From the NCBI RefSeq assembly GCF_001270065.2, contig NZ_LFYT02000016.1, forward strand, positions 1 through 64,000: a DNA stretch of 64,000 nt, given 5' to 3'. Of this stretch, positions 15,590 through 24,077 are shown in pieces. How positions within the stretch are numbered: position 1 is the first letter of the stretch; each line of letters begins with the position of its first letter. The position numbers were made by a program, and so were the translations under genes. The stretch is from Limnohabitans planktonicus II-D5. GTDB lineage: Bacteria; Pseudomonadota; Gammaproteobacteria; Burkholderiales; Burkholderiaceae_C. The notes under the pieces are model-generated. The model saw only the letters and a list, made by a program, of their open reading frames with translations, ran no database searches and was not told the DNA's origin.

Positions 15590-16773
15590 TGACCGGCTTG
15601 CAAGTGCAATTGCGCTCAAGCAGCCCGATTCGGCTGGAGGCCGAATTTGACTGCGGCGCAGGCGAGTTGGTGGCGCTCGTCGGCCCGTCGGGCAGCGGCA
15701 AAACCAGCATGCTGCGCGCCATCGCGGGGCTGTGGACGCCCGCCGATGTGCAAGGCCACATTCGGGTGGCGGGCCAGGCTTGGCTGGACACGGCGGCGGG
15801 CGTGCAGCTCAGCCCGCAGCAGCGCCGGGCGGGTCTGGTGTTCCAGCATTACGCGCTGTTTCCGCACATGACGGCGCAGGCCAATGTGGCGCTGGCCGCC
15901 GGGCCGGGCTGGACGGGCGCGGATGTGCATGCCTTGTTGTCCCGCTTGGGTTTGGCAACGCTGAGCCAGCGCAGGCCCTCGCAACTGTCTGGCGGTCAGC
16001 AGCAACGCGTGGCGCTGGCGCGGGCGCTGGTGCGGGTCATGCCCACGCCCTCTTTGACAGCAACCCGGGCCCAGGCTGCGACGCCAGAAGCTTGGCCCGG
16101 CGTGTTGTTGCTGGACGAGCCCTTTTCTGCGGTGGACGCGCCCACGCGCCAAACGCTCTACCGCGAATTGGCCGCCTTGCGCCAAAAGGTCTCGGTGCCC
16201 ATGGTGCTGGTCACGCACGACTTGGCAGAGGCCCGCCGCCTGGCCGACCGGGTGGTGATCGTGGACGCAGGCCAGACCCTGCAAACCGGCGAGCCATCTC
16301 GTGTGTTTGCCAGCCCGCGCAACGCCCGGGTGGCCGAGCTGGTGGGCATTCAAAACCACTTTGAAGGGCGTTTTTTCAAGGCCCAGTCGGGCTGGGGTCG
16401 CTTGCGCTGGACCGATGCCACGCAGTCCGACCTGGGCCTGGACCTGGCTGTGTTCGACAAAAACAAAATCGACGACGGCACCCCCGTGACCTGGGTGCTC
16501 AATGGCGAACAGGTGGACGTGATGGCCGATAACGGGCTGTTGAGTGCAGCCGAGCCCGGCCACACCCGCTTGCGCTGCCAGCTGCTGGAGGTCTTGTCGC
16601 TGGGCGAAATCAGTTTGTGCACGCTCCGGCCCGAAGCCCTGCCCAGCCAAACCATCACCTTGAACCTGACCACACGCCTGCTGGGCCGCTTGCAGGCGCA
16701 AGCCGGGGGTTGGGTGCAGTTGCTGATCGCGCCGCAGGCGCTGCACATCATGCCGGTGCGAACCGGGCATTGA
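15589..16773 (+). CDS. modC: Molybdate ABC transporter ATPase
   Basis: The 394-residue ATP-binding subunit shows Walker A (GPSGSGKTS), the Q-loop region, signature LSGGQQQRVALARAL, Walker B (VLLLDEPFSAVDA) and the H-loop (VTHDLAEA). The C-terminal 120 residues correspond to a molybdate-binding TOBE/Mop region. It is at the upper end of ModC length (usually about 350-360) because of an insert before Walker B (VMPTPSLTATRAQAATPEAW). It energises molybdate import with ModAB and could supply cofactor metal to the Mo-hydroxylase at 58-60 kb. Confidence 0.94.
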   Translation: MTGLQVQLRSSSPIRLEAEFDCGAGELVALVGPSGSGKTSMLRAIAGLWTPADVQGHIRVAGQAWLDTAAGVQLSPQQRRAGLVFQHYALFPHMTAQANVALAAGPGWTGADVHALLSRLGLATLSQRRPSQLSGGQQQRVALARALVRVMPTPSLTATRAQAATPEAWPGVLLLDEPFSAVDAPTRQTLYRELAALRQKVSVPMVLVTHDLAEARRLADRVVIVDAGQTLQTGEPSRVFASPRNARVAELVGIQNHFEGRFFKAQSGWGRLRWTDATQSDLGLDLAVFDKNKIDDGTPVTWVLNGEQVDVMADNGLLSAAEPGHTRLRCQLLEVLSLGEISLCTLRPEALPSQTITLNLTTRLLGRLQAQAGGWVQLLIAPQALHIMPVRTGH

Positions 16774-16973
16774 ATCTGACCAACAGGTTCCCTGATTGTT
16801 CCGGCCCTGTGAAGTTTGAAGTGAACAGCTTGTCTTGGGCACAGTGATCAGCCATGCGATGCGTGTGTGAGCCCCGCCTGGGCGATGTGTGGTGGTCTGC
16901 AAGACTGCCCTCGCAGCGCGGTCAACGTTTCTCAAAATAGCGTTCATGCCAAAAACATCCGGCCGGATCAACA

Positions 16974-17045
16974 GTGAGCAGACCGCCGATCACGACGATC
17001 GCCGGGGTTGGTCTGAAACTCGCATCGGCCGCGCACCAGCCCACT
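16974..17045 (-). pseudogene. Short remnant of an RND efflux permease gene
   Basis: The minus strand here reads GWCAADASFRPTPAIVVIGG and then LLT, closely matching the C-terminal part of the intact RND permease of this window (GWGAADASFRSPMAIAVIGG, LLT). The nucleotide match to about 21075-21147 is roughly 80 percent by eye. Nothing on either side can be aligned, so it is a relic of about 24 codons. It lies in the 365-bp gap between modC and the SbtA-type gene, which otherwise shows no gene. Confidence 0.6.
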
Positions 17046-17052
17046 GCAAATG

Positions 17053-17070
17053 CATAGATTTTTATCTATG
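17053..17070. promoter_or_regulatory. Perfect palindrome upstream of SbtA-type gene, possible operator
   Basis: CATAGAT-TTTT-ATCTATG is a perfect 7-bp inverted repeat about 70 bp upstream of the start codon at 17139. Its spacing (T-N11-A type) would suit a LysR-type regulator. A direct repeat CAAATGCAT lies on each side (about 17047 and 17096). The regulator is not in the window. Confidence 0.45.
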
Positions 17071-17138
17071 GTCAATCATTGAAGAATCGATTTTACAAAT
17101 GCATGGTCCATTTCTATGATCAGTCCAAGGAATACCCC

Positions 17139-18146
17139 ATGCAAAATCTGATCGACCCCGCCATCCTCTTTTTCATCTTTGGCGTGCTCGCCGGCACCGT
17201 CAAATCCAACCTCGAAATCCCGCCCGCCATATCCCGCTTTTTGTCGCTGTACCTCTTGATGGCTCTGGGCCTCAAAGGCGGCTTTGCGCTGTCGCAATCG
17301 GGCCTGACGGCCAGCGTGGGCATCAGCCTGGCCGCCGCCGTGTTGTTGGCCATCGTCATTCCGCTCATCGGTTACGCCGTGCTGCGCCGTTTTGTCTCGG
17401 GTTTTGACGCAGCGGCGGTGGCGGCCACTTATGGTTCGGTGAGCGCGGTGACCTTTGTCACGGCAGTGCAGACACTGGAAAACCAGGGCGTGCCTTATGG
17501 CGGACACATGGCTGCAGCCATGGCGCTGATGGAATCGCCCGCGATCATCCTGGCGGTGGTGTTGGCCAATTCGCTGCGGCAAAAGCAGGCCTCGGGTGTG
17601 GTGCTGCAAGCAGGTGGTGTGGCCGCACTGGGCGGGCCTACCGCTCCTCATGGTGCGTCGGTGGGCAAGATCCTGCACGAGTCCTTCACCGATGGGGCGC
17701 AGTTGCTGCTCTTGGGAGCCATGGTGATCGGACTGGTCACGGGTGAAGCCGGAAAGGCCGCGATGGCACCCTTCTCTGTGGACCTCTTCAAAGGCATGTT
17801 GGCCTTCTTCCTGCTCGACATGGGCTTGATGGCGGCGCGCAACCTGCCGCAGGTCAAAGGCCAATCGCCCGTGCTGATCGCCTATGCCGTGCTCGGGCCA
17901 GTCGTGCATGCAGCACTGGCTCTGGGTGTGGCTGTCGTCTTGAAACTGAGCGCGGGCAACGGGGCTTTGCTCATGGTGCTGGCCGCCAGCGCCTCATACA
18001 TCGCCGTGCCCGCCGTGCTGCGCACCGCTTTGCCCGAAGCCAAACCCGCGTTGTATTTCGGGCTCAGCCTGGGGTTGACCTTTCCCTTGAACATTGTGCT
18101 GGGCATTCCGGTTTATTTGGCGGTGGCGCAGGCGGTGCTGACATGA
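17139..18146 (+). CDS. Sodium-dependent bicarbonate transport family (SbtA-type) permease
   Basis: The 335-residue membrane protein has about ten hydrophobic segments and follows the SbtA/DUF897 pattern: LIDPAILFFIFGVLAGTVKS at the N-terminus, LMALGLKGG, AATYGSVSAVTFVTA, ALMESPAIILA, LFKGMLAFFLLDMGLMAARN and AASASYIAVPAVLRTALPEA. Cyanobacterial SbtA imports bicarbonate with sodium; proteobacterial members are less studied, so the substrate is inferred. ATG 17139 has AAGGA in front; an upstream ATG at 17100 is out of the conserved region. It overlaps the next gene by ATGA, and cyanobacterial sbtA is also followed by a small regulator (sbtB), although this partner is not PII-like. Confidence 0.85.
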   Translation: MQNLIDPAILFFIFGVLAGTVKSNLEIPPAISRFLSLYLLMALGLKGGFALSQSGLTASVGISLAAAVLLAIVIPLIGYAVLRRFVSGFDAAAVAATYGSVSAVTFVTAVQTLENQGVPYGGHMAAAMALMESPAIILAVVLANSLRQKQASGVVLQAGGVAALGGPTAPHGASVGKILHESFTDGAQLLLLGAMVIGLVTGEAGKAAMAPFSVDLFKGMLAFFLLDMGLMAARNLPQVKGQSPVLIAYAVLGPVVHAALALGVAVVLKLSAGNGALLMVLAASASYIAVPAVLRTALPEAKPALYFGLSLGLTFPLNIVLGIPVYLAVAQAVLT

Positions 18147-19000
18147 GCACAGCAGCGCCTCTTTTTTACCAAGGTCGCCAAGTCTCGCTCTTAACGCAAC
18201 ATGGCAAGCAGGACCTGGTGCGCGCACCGCTGGAAGCCGCCCTGGGCTGCCAGCTGGTGCACACCGACGGCTATGACACCGACCAGTTGGGCACTTTCAC
18301 GCGTGAACTGACCCGCGCTGGCTCACAGCTGGATGCAGCCAGAAAAAAGGCAGCCATTGGCATGGCACTGACAGACACGTCTGTGGGCATGGCCAGCGAG
18401 GGTTCGTTTGGCCCTGACCCCTTTGGCGCTTTCATGCCCTGGAACACCGAAGTGGTGCTGTGGGTCGATCGCTTGTCCGGGATTGAAGTGACGGGCTTTG
18501 CACACGGCCCTGCCCAAAGCTTGCACCGAATGGTGTCGAGCCTGCAAGAGTTGGAGCGCTTTGCGGCAGAGGCTGGATTTCCAGAACACCATCTGGTGCT
18601 GCGACCCGAACACCCCGAGCACCCCGACATGGACAAAGGCATCCGCGATCGCGAGACATTGCTCAAGGCCTTTCATCTGGCCCAAGCCAAGTCCGCCAAC
18701 GGGGCGGTATTCGTCGAAAACGATCTGCGATCTTTTTGCAATCCGACACGCCAAAAAACCATCCTCAAGGCGACCGGGGACCTGATTCAAAAATTGCTTT
18801 CGGCATGCCCAAGGTGTGAGACACCGGGCTACTGGCTCAGCCAGCAGATACCGGGTTTACCCTGCCGCGACTGCGGTCTGTTGACCCGATTGCCCAAAGC
18901 AGAGGTTTGGAGCTGCAAAAAATGTGGCCACGAAGAACACCGGGCCGTGCACACCCAACTCTGGGCCGATCCGGCCCGGTGTGATTTCTGCAACCCTTGA
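18143..19000 (+). CDS. Double zinc-ribbon protein coupled to SbtA-type permease (DUF6671-like)
   Basis: The 285-residue cytoplasmic protein has an N-terminal alpha/beta domain (residues 1-210) with GMALTDTSVGMASEGSFGP and NGAVFVENDLRSFCNPTR. A C-terminal pair of zinc sites follows: CPRC with CRDC, and CKKCGHEEHR with CDFC at the very end. I associate this layout with the DUF6671 group but cannot confirm it without a search. The start ATG overlaps the permease stop (ATGA), so the two are made in fixed ratio. A regulatory or accessory function for the transporter is an inference. Confidence 0.7.
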   Translation: MSTAAPLFYQGRQVSLLTQHGKQDLVRAPLEAALGCQLVHTDGYDTDQLGTFTRELTRAGSQLDAARKKAAIGMALTDTSVGMASEGSFGPDPFGAFMPWNTEVVLWVDRLSGIEVTGFAHGPAQSLHRMVSSLQELERFAAEAGFPEHHLVLRPEHPEHPDMDKGIRDRETLLKAFHLAQAKSANGAVFVENDLRSFCNPTRQKTILKATGDLIQKLLSACPRCETPGYWLSQQIPGLPCRDCGLLTRLPKAEVWSCKKCGHEEHRAVHTQLWADPARCDFCNP

Positions 19001-19044
19001 ACATTTTGATACGGCATGTGAAGTTTTCAAAGCTCAAAGATGTT

Positions 19045-20131
19045 GTAGGTCGGCGGTCGAAGACCCCGACAGGGGCCTGTGCCTAAACTAAAAACGTCGG
19101 ACTCTGAGAGTGCCGACCTACGGGATGGCATCACTCAAAGTTGTTGTAGGTCGGCGGTCGAAGACCCCGACTGGGGCCTGTGCCGAAACCAAAAATGTCG
19201 GACTCTGCGAGTGCCGACCTACGGGATGACAGGTCTCAAAGTTGTTGTAAGTCGACGGTCGAAGACCCCGACAGGGGCCTGTGCCAAAACCAACAATGTC
19301 GGACTCTGCGAGTGCCGACCTACGGGATTGCATCACTCAAAGTTGTCGTAGGTCGGCGGTCGAAGACCCCGACAGGGGCCTGTGCCGAAACCAAAAATGT
19401 CGGACTCTGCGAGTGCCGACCTACGGGATGACAGGTCTCAAAGTTGTTGTAAGTCGACGGTCGAAGACCCCGACAGGGGCCTGTGCCAAAACCAACAATG
19501 TCGGACTCTGCGAGTGGCGACCTACGGGATTGCATCACTCAAAGTTGTCCTAGGTCGGCGGTCGAAGAACCCGACAGGGGCCTGTGCTTAAACTAAAAAC
19601 GTCGGACTCTGCGAGTACCGACCTACGAGATGACAGGTCTCAAAGTTTTTGTAGGTCGGCGGTCACAGACCACGACAGGAGCCTGTGCCAAAACCAAAAT
19701 CGTCGGACTCTGCGAGTGCCGACCTACGAGATGACAGGTCTCAAAGTTGTTGTAGGTCGGCGGTCGAAGACCCCGACAGGGGCCTGTGCCAAAACCAACA
19801 ATGTCGGACTCTGCGAGTACCGACCTACGAGGTGACAGGTCTCAAAGTTGTTGTAGGTCGGCGGTCGAAGACCCCGACAGGGGCCTGTGCCAAAACCAAA
19901 ATCGTCGGACTCTGCGAGTGCCGACCTACGAGATGACAGGTCTCAAAGTTGTCGTAGGTCGGCGGTCGAAGACCCCGACATGGGCCTATGCCAAAACCAA
20001 AAACGTCGCACTCTGCGAGTACCGACCAACGGGATGGCATCACTCAAAGTTGTTGTAGGTCGGCGGTCGAAGACCCCGACAGGGGCCTGTGTCGAAACCA
20101 AAAACGTCGGACTCTGCGAGTGCCGACCTGC
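19045..20131. repeat. Tandem BIME array, 11 units of 101 bp
   Basis: REP starts fall at 19045 and then exactly every 101 bp (19146, 19247, 19348 and so on to 20055). Each unit is a forward REP (GGTC/GACC stem), the linker AGGGGCCTGTGCC-AAAACCAAAA, an inverted REP (ACTC/GAGT stem), and one of two spacers: GGCATCACTCAAAGTT or GACAGGTCTCAAAGTT. Units 2-3 and 4-5 are almost identical 202-bp blocks sharing GTAAGTCGACGG, so expansion went partly by doubles. No gene lies here; short open frames in every phase are a by-product of the repeat. Confidence 0.95.
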
Positions 20132-20141
20132 GAGATGACAG

Positions 20142-20240
20142 GTCTCACACATTTCAAACTTCAAAGTACCGTATCCATAGAAAACGCAGAACGTTGTGAG
20201 CACGAAGCCGCTCACCTTATGGGTGACACCGCTAGGCAGG
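20142..20240. repeat. Dispersed repeat copy between BIME array and SDR gene
   Basis: The segment contains ATTTCAAACTTCAAAGTACC and TCCATAGAAAACGCAG, then a stretch related to the interior of the element at 5763-6001 (in opposite orientation). Partial copies of its first part are visible near 38015-38040, 45443-45475 and 16798-16825. No gene is seen in 20132-20262. Confidence 0.5.
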
Positions 20241-20262
20241 CGATGAGCCTGCCAGCAGACGT

Positions 20263-20964
20263 TCACACCGAGCGCATCAAGCCGCCGTCTACGCGGATGT
20301 TCTGGCCCGTGATGTAGGCCGCGCCTTCTGAGGCCAAAAAGGCGATGGTCGCGGCCACTTCTTCGCTGGTGCCGTAACGCTGCATGGGCACACTTTGACG
20401 GCGCTGCTCTTGGGCGGGCAAGCTGTCGATCCAGCCAGGCAGCACATTGTTCATGCGCACGTTGTGCGCGGCGTGTTCATCGGCAAACAGCTTGGTGAAA
20501 GCAGCCAAGCCAGCGCGCGCCACCGCTGAGGTCGGGAACATCGCGCTGGGCTCGACCACCCAAGCGGTGGAGATGTTGACGATGGACCCCGATTTTTGCT
20601 GGACCATGATGGGTGCCACCAGACGCACGGCGCGCACCACGTTCAAGAAATACATTTCGAGCCCCAAGTGCCATTGCGCATCGGTCAACTCCAGCACCGG
20701 GCCTTTGGGGCCGTGGCCTGCGCTGTTGACCAGCACGTCGATGCGGCCCCAGCGGGCCATGGTTTGATCGACCAACTTTTGCAGGTCTTCGCTCGACTGG
20801 TTCGATCCGGTCAGCCCCAAGCCGCCCAACTCGCGGCCCAGCGCCTCGCCCTTGCCGGACGAGGACAACACCGCCACCTGAAAACCATCTTGCGCCAGCT
20901 TGCGGGCCACCGCAGCGCCCATGCCACTGCCACCACCCACCACCACCGCCACTTTGTTGCTCAT
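20263..20964 (-). CDS. SDR-family oxidoreductase with altered active site
   Basis: The 233-residue protein has the Rossmann cofactor motif VVGGGSGMGAAVARKL, the NSAGHG motif and the active-site Ser region VNISTAW. The usual YxxxK is replaced: the segment reads FPTSAVARAGLAAFTK, so the Tyr position is Ser and the Lys position is Arg. C-terminal LPGWIDS and ITGQNIRVDGG are normal for FabG-like SDRs. It may bind NAD(P) with altered or no reductase activity. Its ATG overlaps the TGA of the RND permease (ATGA), so it is the last gene of the efflux operon, an unusual partner. Confidence 0.85.
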   Translation of the reverse strand: MSNKVAVVVGGGSGMGAAVARKLAQDGFQVAVLSSSGKGEALGRELGGLGLTGSNQSSEDLQKLVDQTMARWGRIDVLVNSAGHGPKGPVLELTDAQWHLGLEMYFLNVVRAVRLVAPIMVQQKSGSIVNISTAWVVEPSAMFPTSAVARAGLAAFTKLFADEHAAHNVRMNNVLPGWIDSLPAQEQRRQSVPMQRYGTSEEVAATIAFLASEGAAYITGQNIRVDGGLMRSV

Positions 20965-23900
20965 GCTTTGCTCCTTGTTTGTGTGAGTTTTCTAAACATG
21001 CGGCCAGACCACTGGCCCAAATCATCCAGGTAGGTGAACACCACCGGAATCACCAGCAAGCTGAGCACCGTGCTGGTGAGCAGGCCGCCGATCACGGCAA
21101 TCGCCATGGGTGAGCGGAAACTCGCGTCGGCCGCGCCCCAGCCCACGGCAATGGGCAGCATGCCCGCGCCCATGGCAATCGTGGTCATGACAATCGGACG
21201 GGCGCGCTTGTGGCAAGCGTCCAGTAGCGCGTCCCAGCGGCTCATGGGCGGCACGGAGGGGTGATCGCCCTCGGCGGGTTTACCGCGCCGCGCCTCAATC
21301 GCGTACTCCACCAGCAAGATCGAGTTTTTGGTGGCGATGCCCATGAGCATGATCAGGCCAATGAGCGAGGGCATGGAAAAGCTTTTGTCCGCGATCAACA
21401 AGCCGACAAACGCGCCGCCCAAAGACAAGGGCAAAGCGGCCAAGATGGTGATGGGGTGCAAGAAGCCTTTGAACAGCAGCACCAACACGATGTAGATGCA
21501 CAGCACGCCAATCATCATGGCCAGGCCAAAGCTGGCAAAGAGCTCGCCCATGACTTCGGCGTCGCCCACTTCCACCACCTTCACGCCCGGTGGCAAGCTT
21601 TGCAGGGCAGGCAGCTTTTGCACTGCCGCCGTCACATCACCCAGCGGCATGCCCGACAGCTCGATCTCGAAGTTGATGTTGCGCTGGCGGTCATAACGGT
21701 CGATCACCGCCGGGCCGCCCGCCACCTCGATGCTGGCCACCTGGCCCAGCATAACGGGGCCACGGCTGCCGGGCACCATCAGGCGCTCGAGGGTGGTCAG
21801 TTCGTGCCGGGACTCGTCGCCCAACTTCACGACGATGGGCACCTGGCGCTCGGACAAATTGAGCTTGGGCAGAGCCGCGTCGTAATCGCCCAAAGTGGCC
21901 ACACGCAAGGTGTCGCTGATCGCCGCGCTGGTCACACCCAAATCGGCGGCTTTGGCAAAGTCGGGGCGCACCGCGATCTCGGGGCGCACCAGGCTGGCGG
22001 TGGACGCAATCGAGCCCAAGCCCTGGATGGTGCGCAGGTCGCGCTCCACGGCCATGGCGGCGGTTTGCAGGGCCTGCGGGTCTTCGCCGGTGAGCACCAG
22101 CACGTATTTCTCGCCCGAACCACCCAAGCCCACTTTGCTGCGCACGCCGGGCAGTTGTTGCAACTTTGTGCGGATGTCGTTTTCAATCACCTGCTTGCGC
22201 GGCCGTGTGCCGCGCTCGCTCAATTGGATGGTGAGCGTGGCCTTGCGCACCTCGGCCGCGCCACCACCCGCAAACGGGTCGCTGCCCGCGCTACCGCCAC
22301 CAATCGTGGTGTAAACGCTTTTCACGTCGTTCACCGTCATGAGCAGTGTGCGGGCATGCTCGGCACTGGCCTGGGTTTGCGCCAAGGTCGATCCCGGTGG
22401 CAGCTCCACATAGACCTGGGTTTGCGAGTTGTCGTCCGGCGGAATGAAGCCCTTGGGCAGCAAAGGCACCAGCATGATGGAGCCGATGAAAAACAGCGTG
22501 GCCAACACCATGGTGACCAGGCGGTGCTTCATGCACCAAGTGGCCCAGACCATGTAGCGCTTGAGCCAACCCGGCTCGTGCGCGGCCGTGACGATGGGCT
22601 TCAAGATGTACGCCGCCATCATGGGCGTGAGCACCCGCGCCACCACCAGCGAGGCGAACACCGCGAGCGACGCCGTCCAGCCAAACTGTTTAAAGAACTT
22701 GCCCGGAATGCCGCTCATGAAAGCCGTGGGCAAAAACACCGCAATCAAGGTGAAGGTGGTGGCGATCACGGCCAGACCGATTTCGTCGGCCGCTTCCATG
22801 GCCGCCTGGTAGGGCGACTTGCCCATGCGCAAATGGCGCACGATGTTTTCCACCTCGACAATCGCGTCGTCCACCAGCACGCCGATCACCAAGGACAGCG
22901 CCAGCAATGTCACCACGTTGATGGAAAAGCCCAAGTAAGCCATGCCAATGAAGGCCGGGATGACCGACAGCGGCAGCGCCACGGCCGACACAAAGGTGGC
23001 CCGCCAGTCGCGCAAAAACAGCCACACCACCAGCACCGCCAAAATCGCGCCTTCGTACAGCAGCACGAGTGAGCCGTTGTATTCCTCTTCCACCGGGGTC
23101 ACAAAGTCGAAGGATTCGGTGATTTCGATGTCCGGGTTTTGCAAGCGGTATTCGGCCAGCGCCTGGCGCACCAAACGTCCCACAGCCACTTCGCTCTCGC
23201 CTTTGCTGCGCACCACCTCAAAGCCCACCACGGGCACACCATTGAGGCTGGCTGCTGAGCGGGCATCGGCCAGCGTGTCGCTCACGGTGGCCACTTGGTC
23301 CAGGCGAACACGCCCACCTCGCGATGTGGCCAGCTCAATTTGGCCCACCTCTTGCGCCGTTTTGACCGTAGCCAAAGTGCGCACAGGCTGCTCGCCCGCG
23401 CCCAAATCCATGCGCCCGCCCGAGCCTTCTTGCTGCACCTGTTTGAGCTGGCGCGACACCTCGGCCGCTGTGATGCCGAGCGATTGCAAGCGGTTCACAT
23501 CGAGGGCCACACGCACTTCGCGCGTCACGCCGCCCACGCGGTTCACGGCACCCACACCGCGCAACGACAGGAGCTTGCGGGTGATGTCTTTGTCGACCAA
23601 CCACGACAAGGCCTCGTCGTCCATGCGCGACGAGCGCACGGTGTAGGCCAGCACGGGCGAGCCCGCCAGGTTGAGCTTTTGCACCACCGGGTCGCGCAGG
23701 TCGCCGGGCAAGTCGGCCCGCACGCCCTGAATGGCCGAGCGCACATCGTCCACCGCCTCCTGGCTGGGCTTTTCCATGCGGAACTCGGCGGTGATGGACA
23801 CCACGCCGTCTTGCACCTTGGTGGTGATGTGTTTGAGGCCTTGCAGCGGGGCCAACGCGTTTTCGAGCTTGCGGGCCACATCGGTTTCGAGCTGCGAGGG

Positions 23901-24068
23901 CGCGACACCGGGCAGGCTGGCAGTCACCGAGATGGTGGGCACGTCCAGGTCCGGAAAGTTTTGCACTTTCATGGACCCAAAGGCGATGAAGCCGGCCACC
24001 GTCAGCAGCACAAACAGCATGACCGCCGGAATCGGGTTGCGGATCGACCAGGAAGAGACGTTGATCAT
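20961..24068 (-). CDS. RND-family efflux permease
   Basis: The 1035-residue inner-membrane proton antiporter starts with the first transmembrane helix (IRNPIPAVMLFVLLTVAGFI) followed by the porter domain (PDLDVPTISVTASLPGVAPS). The TM4 proton-relay motif GVLVDDAIVEVENIVRHL carries the Asp-Asp pair. The length and two-fold repeat are typical of the HAE1/AcrB-MdtB class, which pumps drugs, detergents or aromatic compounds from periplasm to outside. It works with the adaptor encoded just upstream (9-bp gap). No outer-membrane channel gene is adjacent, so a TolC-type partner must be encoded elsewhere. Confidence 0.95.
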   Translation of the reverse strand: MINVSSWSIRNPIPAVMLFVLLTVAGFIAFGSMKVQNFPDLDVPTISVTASLPGVAPSQLETDVARKLENALAPLQGLKHITTKVQDGVVSITAEFRMEKPSQEAVDDVRSAIQGVRADLPGDLRDPVVQKLNLAGSPVLAYTVRSSRMDDEALSWLVDKDITRKLLSLRGVGAVNRVGGVTREVRVALDVNRLQSLGITAAEVSRQLKQVQQEGSGGRMDLGAGEQPVRTLATVKTAQEVGQIELATSRGGRVRLDQVATVSDTLADARSAASLNGVPVVGFEVVRSKGESEVAVGRLVRQALAEYRLQNPDIEITESFDFVTPVEEEYNGSLVLLYEGAILAVLVVWLFLRDWRATFVSAVALPLSVIPAFIGMAYLGFSINVVTLLALSLVIGVLVDDAIVEVENIVRHLRMGKSPYQAAMEAADEIGLAVIATTFTLIAVFLPTAFMSGIPGKFFKQFGWTASLAVFASLVVARVLTPMMAAYILKPIVTAAHEPGWLKRYMVWATWCMKHRLVTMVLATLFFIGSIMLVPLLPKGFIPPDDNSQTQVYVELPPGSTLAQTQASAEHARTLLMTVNDVKSVYTTIGGGSAGSDPFAGGGAAEVRKATLTIQLSERGTRPRKQVIENDIRTKLQQLPGVRSKVGLGGSGEKYVLVLTGEDPQALQTAAMAVERDLRTIQGLGSIASTASLVRPEIAVRPDFAKAADLGVTSAAISDTLRVATLGDYDAALPKLNLSERQVPIVVKLGDESRHELTTLERLMVPGSRGPVMLGQVASIEVAGGPAVIDRYDRQRNINFEIELSGMPLGDVTAAVQKLPALQSLPPGVKVVEVGDAEVMGELFASFGLAMMIGVLCIYIVLVLLFKGFLHPITILAALPLSLGGAFVGLLIADKSFSMPSLIGLIMLMGIATKNSILLVEYAIEARRGKPAEGDHPSVPPMSRWDALLDACHKRARPIVMTTIAMGAGMLPIAVGWGAADASFRSPMAIAVIGGLLTSTVLSLLVIPVVFTYLDDLGQWSGRMFRKLTQTRSKA

Positions 24069-24077
24069 GACGTCCCT

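Noticed and set aside
19045-20131. CRISPR array
   Set aside because: The regular 101-bp period is striking, but the units are themselves inverted repeats, the spacers are conserved rather than unique, and no cas genes are present. It is a BIME array.
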